64,000 bases of DNA from Loxodes magnus (lineage: Eukaryota > Ciliophora > Karyorelictea > Loxodida > Loxodidae), in assembly GCA_946699065.1 (NCBI GenBank), contig CAMPDV010000258.1, positions 186,001 through 250,000 on the forward strand. The letters run 5' to 3'. This document shows positions 61,600 through 64,000 of this stretch, in pieces; position 1 is the first letter of the stretch; every line of letters begins with the position of its first letter. The notes beneath the pieces were generated by a model. That model was not told the DNA's origin. It saw nothing but the letters and a program-made list of their open reading frames with translations, and did no database searches. The position numbers were made by a program, and so were the translations under genes.

Positions 61600-62264
61600 T
61601 GAATGGGAAATAATAATTAAAGCCGTCTTAAGTCGAAGCCTTATTTTAAAGTAGCTTTAGATAGAAATCAAATGATTTTCAAGAAATAATCCCTTAAATC
61701 TTAAAGATGAATCATATTGCAATACATCGCATTTTAGAGGCTATTTAATTTGAGTATTTTACAAAAACAATCTCTGAACTTTTACCTAAAAGTGTTGATT
61801 TCCCTAATGATATTTTCTGACTAATCTAATTTAACTTATAGAGAAATTTTTTTCAAAAATAAAAATCCTCTTTAGCACTTAAAATTTTCTAAAACTTTGG
61901 CTTTTGCATCAAAACCTTCTAATAAAAGATTTGAAGATGCTAATACAGATTTTCTACTTAATCAATCTTAAAAATATCCTACTATATTTTATTTAAATCT
62001 GTTTAGCTATTCCTTGATATTAATATCATTTTATAGATCTATACAAAATGCTAAGGAATTTTCTTAAAACTTTAAAGTATCTAAGTTAATTTTTCTTGCT
62101 TACTAGCAAGAAAAGCCAAATCTAATCTAGAATTTATTTTAGAATATCAGTGATAATTTTATAGTAAATTGCTATACTTAATTTCATAATCATTTAAAAG
62201 CAATCATTTCACATAAATAAATTAGAAATAATTGAATGTAGAATTAAGATTTTCTGATGTTCAT
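61600..62264 (-). CDS. Unknown gene, relative of 18,475
   Basis: It aligns with 18,475-19,059 and occupies the same place, downstream of a channel copy. One frame at about 61,640-61,960 is clearly coding-like (LLLEGFDAKAKVLENFKCQR; RLQLLFPIQTYTKTWSLNLR). A frame change relative to the upstream part implies an intron or decay. The start at 62,264 and the end are nominal. Confidence 0.35.
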
Positions 62265-63740
62265 CTTATTTTTTTCTTTTTAATTAATACCAATTTCAAG
62301 TTTTATTTAGCATTTCATATTTAATTTTCTTAGAATAATTTCTGATCCAAACTCTTGGAAGGAAACAGAAAATGTATTATAAGCTACTAGGCTAGTAAAT
62401 TAAATGCTAGCTATTATAAAAGAAAATTGTATTTAGGAGAATTGCTTCATTTATCATTTTATTCCAATTTCTTAAAATTTCTCTACATTTTAGTTAATTT
62501 TAAAAGAGCTTAGACTTTAATTAAAGGAATTATATTTAGAAAATGTAAGTTAGAATAAAGAGAAGGTAATATAAATGAAATAGGGGTATTTAATTTGAAG
62601 GTTATAATTTAGATTTTGCTTTAAAAATAAAAAAATACTAGATAAGTATTAATAGACAAATGCTTTAAATAGTGCTAGAATATAAAATAAAGATATTTAT
62701 TTACTTTCATCAAAATATTTAAATTCTTAATTAATATAAATTAGAGACTAATAAAAGGAATTATTTATTTATATATCTAAATGCTTTATTAAAGGAATTA
62801 TGATACAATCTTCATAGTAATTTCATTGCTAACTATTTTCCGTAAGACATAGATGAAAGTCACAATGTAAAGAAGTTATATTAGTTCTTATTGATAGTTA
62901 AAGTAAAGGCTTTATATTTTGATATAATAGATTTTAGTTTGTGTTAAATTAGAAATATAATTATTTAAATAGCCTCTATCTATGATATATCTCCTTTATA
63001 TGCTATTAACCTTAATTATTACTTAAATGTATGCTTTCTATTTATTCTTTAGAATTTATTTTCTTCAAACATATTAATAAGCATTGATTAAAGAAAAAAG
63101 CTTGGAAGCTGAGCTTTTTAAATATTCTATGTAAGTTTAATTTCATGAATTTACACTAAAATTTGAAAGTTAAGAGAGGCAGATCTCTCATTTATTTAGA
63201 TTAAGAAAACTTAATAAATCTTAGGAATTAGTTGTAATTATAGGTAGATATTTCCAGCATTAAGCATAAGTGAATAAAAAGAAATATTACAATTTAAGAA
63301 TTATTATCTATTAGAATAAAAGAATCAGCTAGATAATAAACTTTTTTATTATACCCTTTATAACACTAAAATAGATATTTTATTTATATTAGCCTTACCT
63401 TGCTATCTATAAAATACACTAAATAGGGTTTAAGATCTGTTATACAACTTTTACCTATTTATTTTGGATTAATTATATTTTAGATATATCTTTATCTAAC
63501 TATTTTATATAAACCCTTATAATTTATTATTTTTATTTATGTTTGGCTTGCTTCTATTTTTTTTTATTCTAAAAAACTAAGAATAATTATTCTCGACCAT
63601 TTTAAGATTAAGGTAGCTTTTCTCTTTTTACTAGAGAACTTTTGAGTTATTAATCTTTTCATATATAAGACAATACCACTTATTACTTAATATATTTAAG
63701 AATAGTTATTGTTTTATTTAAAGAAACTACCTATAGCCTT
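62265..63740. other. 3' flank of channel copy D
   Basis: This is inverted and diverged homology to 16,992-18,474, with no supported gene. Confidence 0.45.
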
Positions 63741-64000
63741 TCAAGAATTTTCTTCTTTGCTTTCACTGATCTTCAAATCTTAGAAAGATTATTCTTCACT
63801 CTATATAAATACTTACTTCTTTTATGCTGCGTTTCTAATCTATTTCTGAGCTAAGTTTTTCTATGCTTTCCTTATTTTTTTCCTAAATAATTATTTTTCC
63901 ACAAGATAATTCTTAATTAGGGTCGTTAAAAGTGATGCCATTTCTTTTAATGTTTTAATCTTCGATAAGAGTATCTTCATTAAAAGCATTTAAATAATCT
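63741..64000 (-). CDS. LNR/channel gene copy D, 3' end only
   Basis: The acidic C-terminal tail continues past the window edge. It keeps the 16-nt intron at 63,801-63,816 and a 60-nt last exon ending KISESKEENS then TGA, matching copy A (KISESKEENT). Frame and stop conservation against clear sequence divergence suggest that this copy is functional. It also supports TGA as the real stop. Confidence 0.72.

Noticed and set aside
1-64000. CRISPR array
   Set aside because: The only periodic array (55,021-57,580) has no conserved repeat beyond splice-site-like bases and encodes a protein; no direct repeat-spacer pattern exists.

Overview
This AT-rich window (roughly a quarter G+C by eye) looks like ciliate DNA with a fully reassigned stop-codon set. 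Real proteins are recovered only if TAA and TAG are read as Gln and TGA as Trp inside genes (for example the Notch-type motif N-W-D-H-G-D-C, whose W is TGA), while TGA also sits at the conserved ends of several duplicated genes. That is the karyorelict-type code (NCBI table 27; Loxodes-like organisms); the Condylostoma code (table 28) is the alternative. Because almost no codon is an unconditional stop, open frames mean little here. Gene calls rest on motifs, residue composition, and whether duplicated copies keep frame. Ordinary introns are tiny (16-17 nt, GTAAG...TAG).

Layout. 1-7,680: block S1 with tRNA-Arg, a one-helix membrane protein, two tRNA-Leu genes, a tRNA-Arg relic and an AIG1-type GTPase. 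7,700-9,998: a mobile element with ~210-bp iteron-rich inverted ends. 10,000-13,300: AT-rich sequence with one doubtful gene. 13,302-16,991: a large membrane protein joining Lin-12/Notch repeats to an OSCA/TMEM63-like channel region. 18,475-24,045: four genes of unknown function. 24,035-25,446: a second mobile-element copy. 25,490-38,200 and 39,130-53,060: a tandem pair of ~13-kb segments, each made of an inverted copy of S1 (S2, S3) followed by a truncated channel pseudogene, two unknown genes and tRNA-Met (T1, T2). T2 alone carries two further insertions: a 518-bp mobile-element derivative and a 316-bp GC-rich, hairpin-rich sequence with a 10-bp target duplication. 54,995-59,315: a RING/B-box/coiled-coil/ubiquitin-like protein gene and a probable upstream gene, both on the minus strand. 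59,362-64,000: tRNA-Leu, a decayed GTPase copy, an unknown gene and the 3' end of another channel copy running off the window.

The outstanding feature is 55,021-57,580. On the minus strand the 3' part of the RING gene is broken into about 93 exons of 3 nt (five of 6 nt) separated by about 94 introns of roughly 14-76 nt. The pattern is AG-NNN-GTA repeated through 2.56 kb. Joining the micro-exons in the phase set by the 1,033-nt first exon gives about 106 residues rich in zinc-ligand cysteines and ending at an in-frame TGA, with no frame error. I know of no described gene built mostly of single-codon-length exons.
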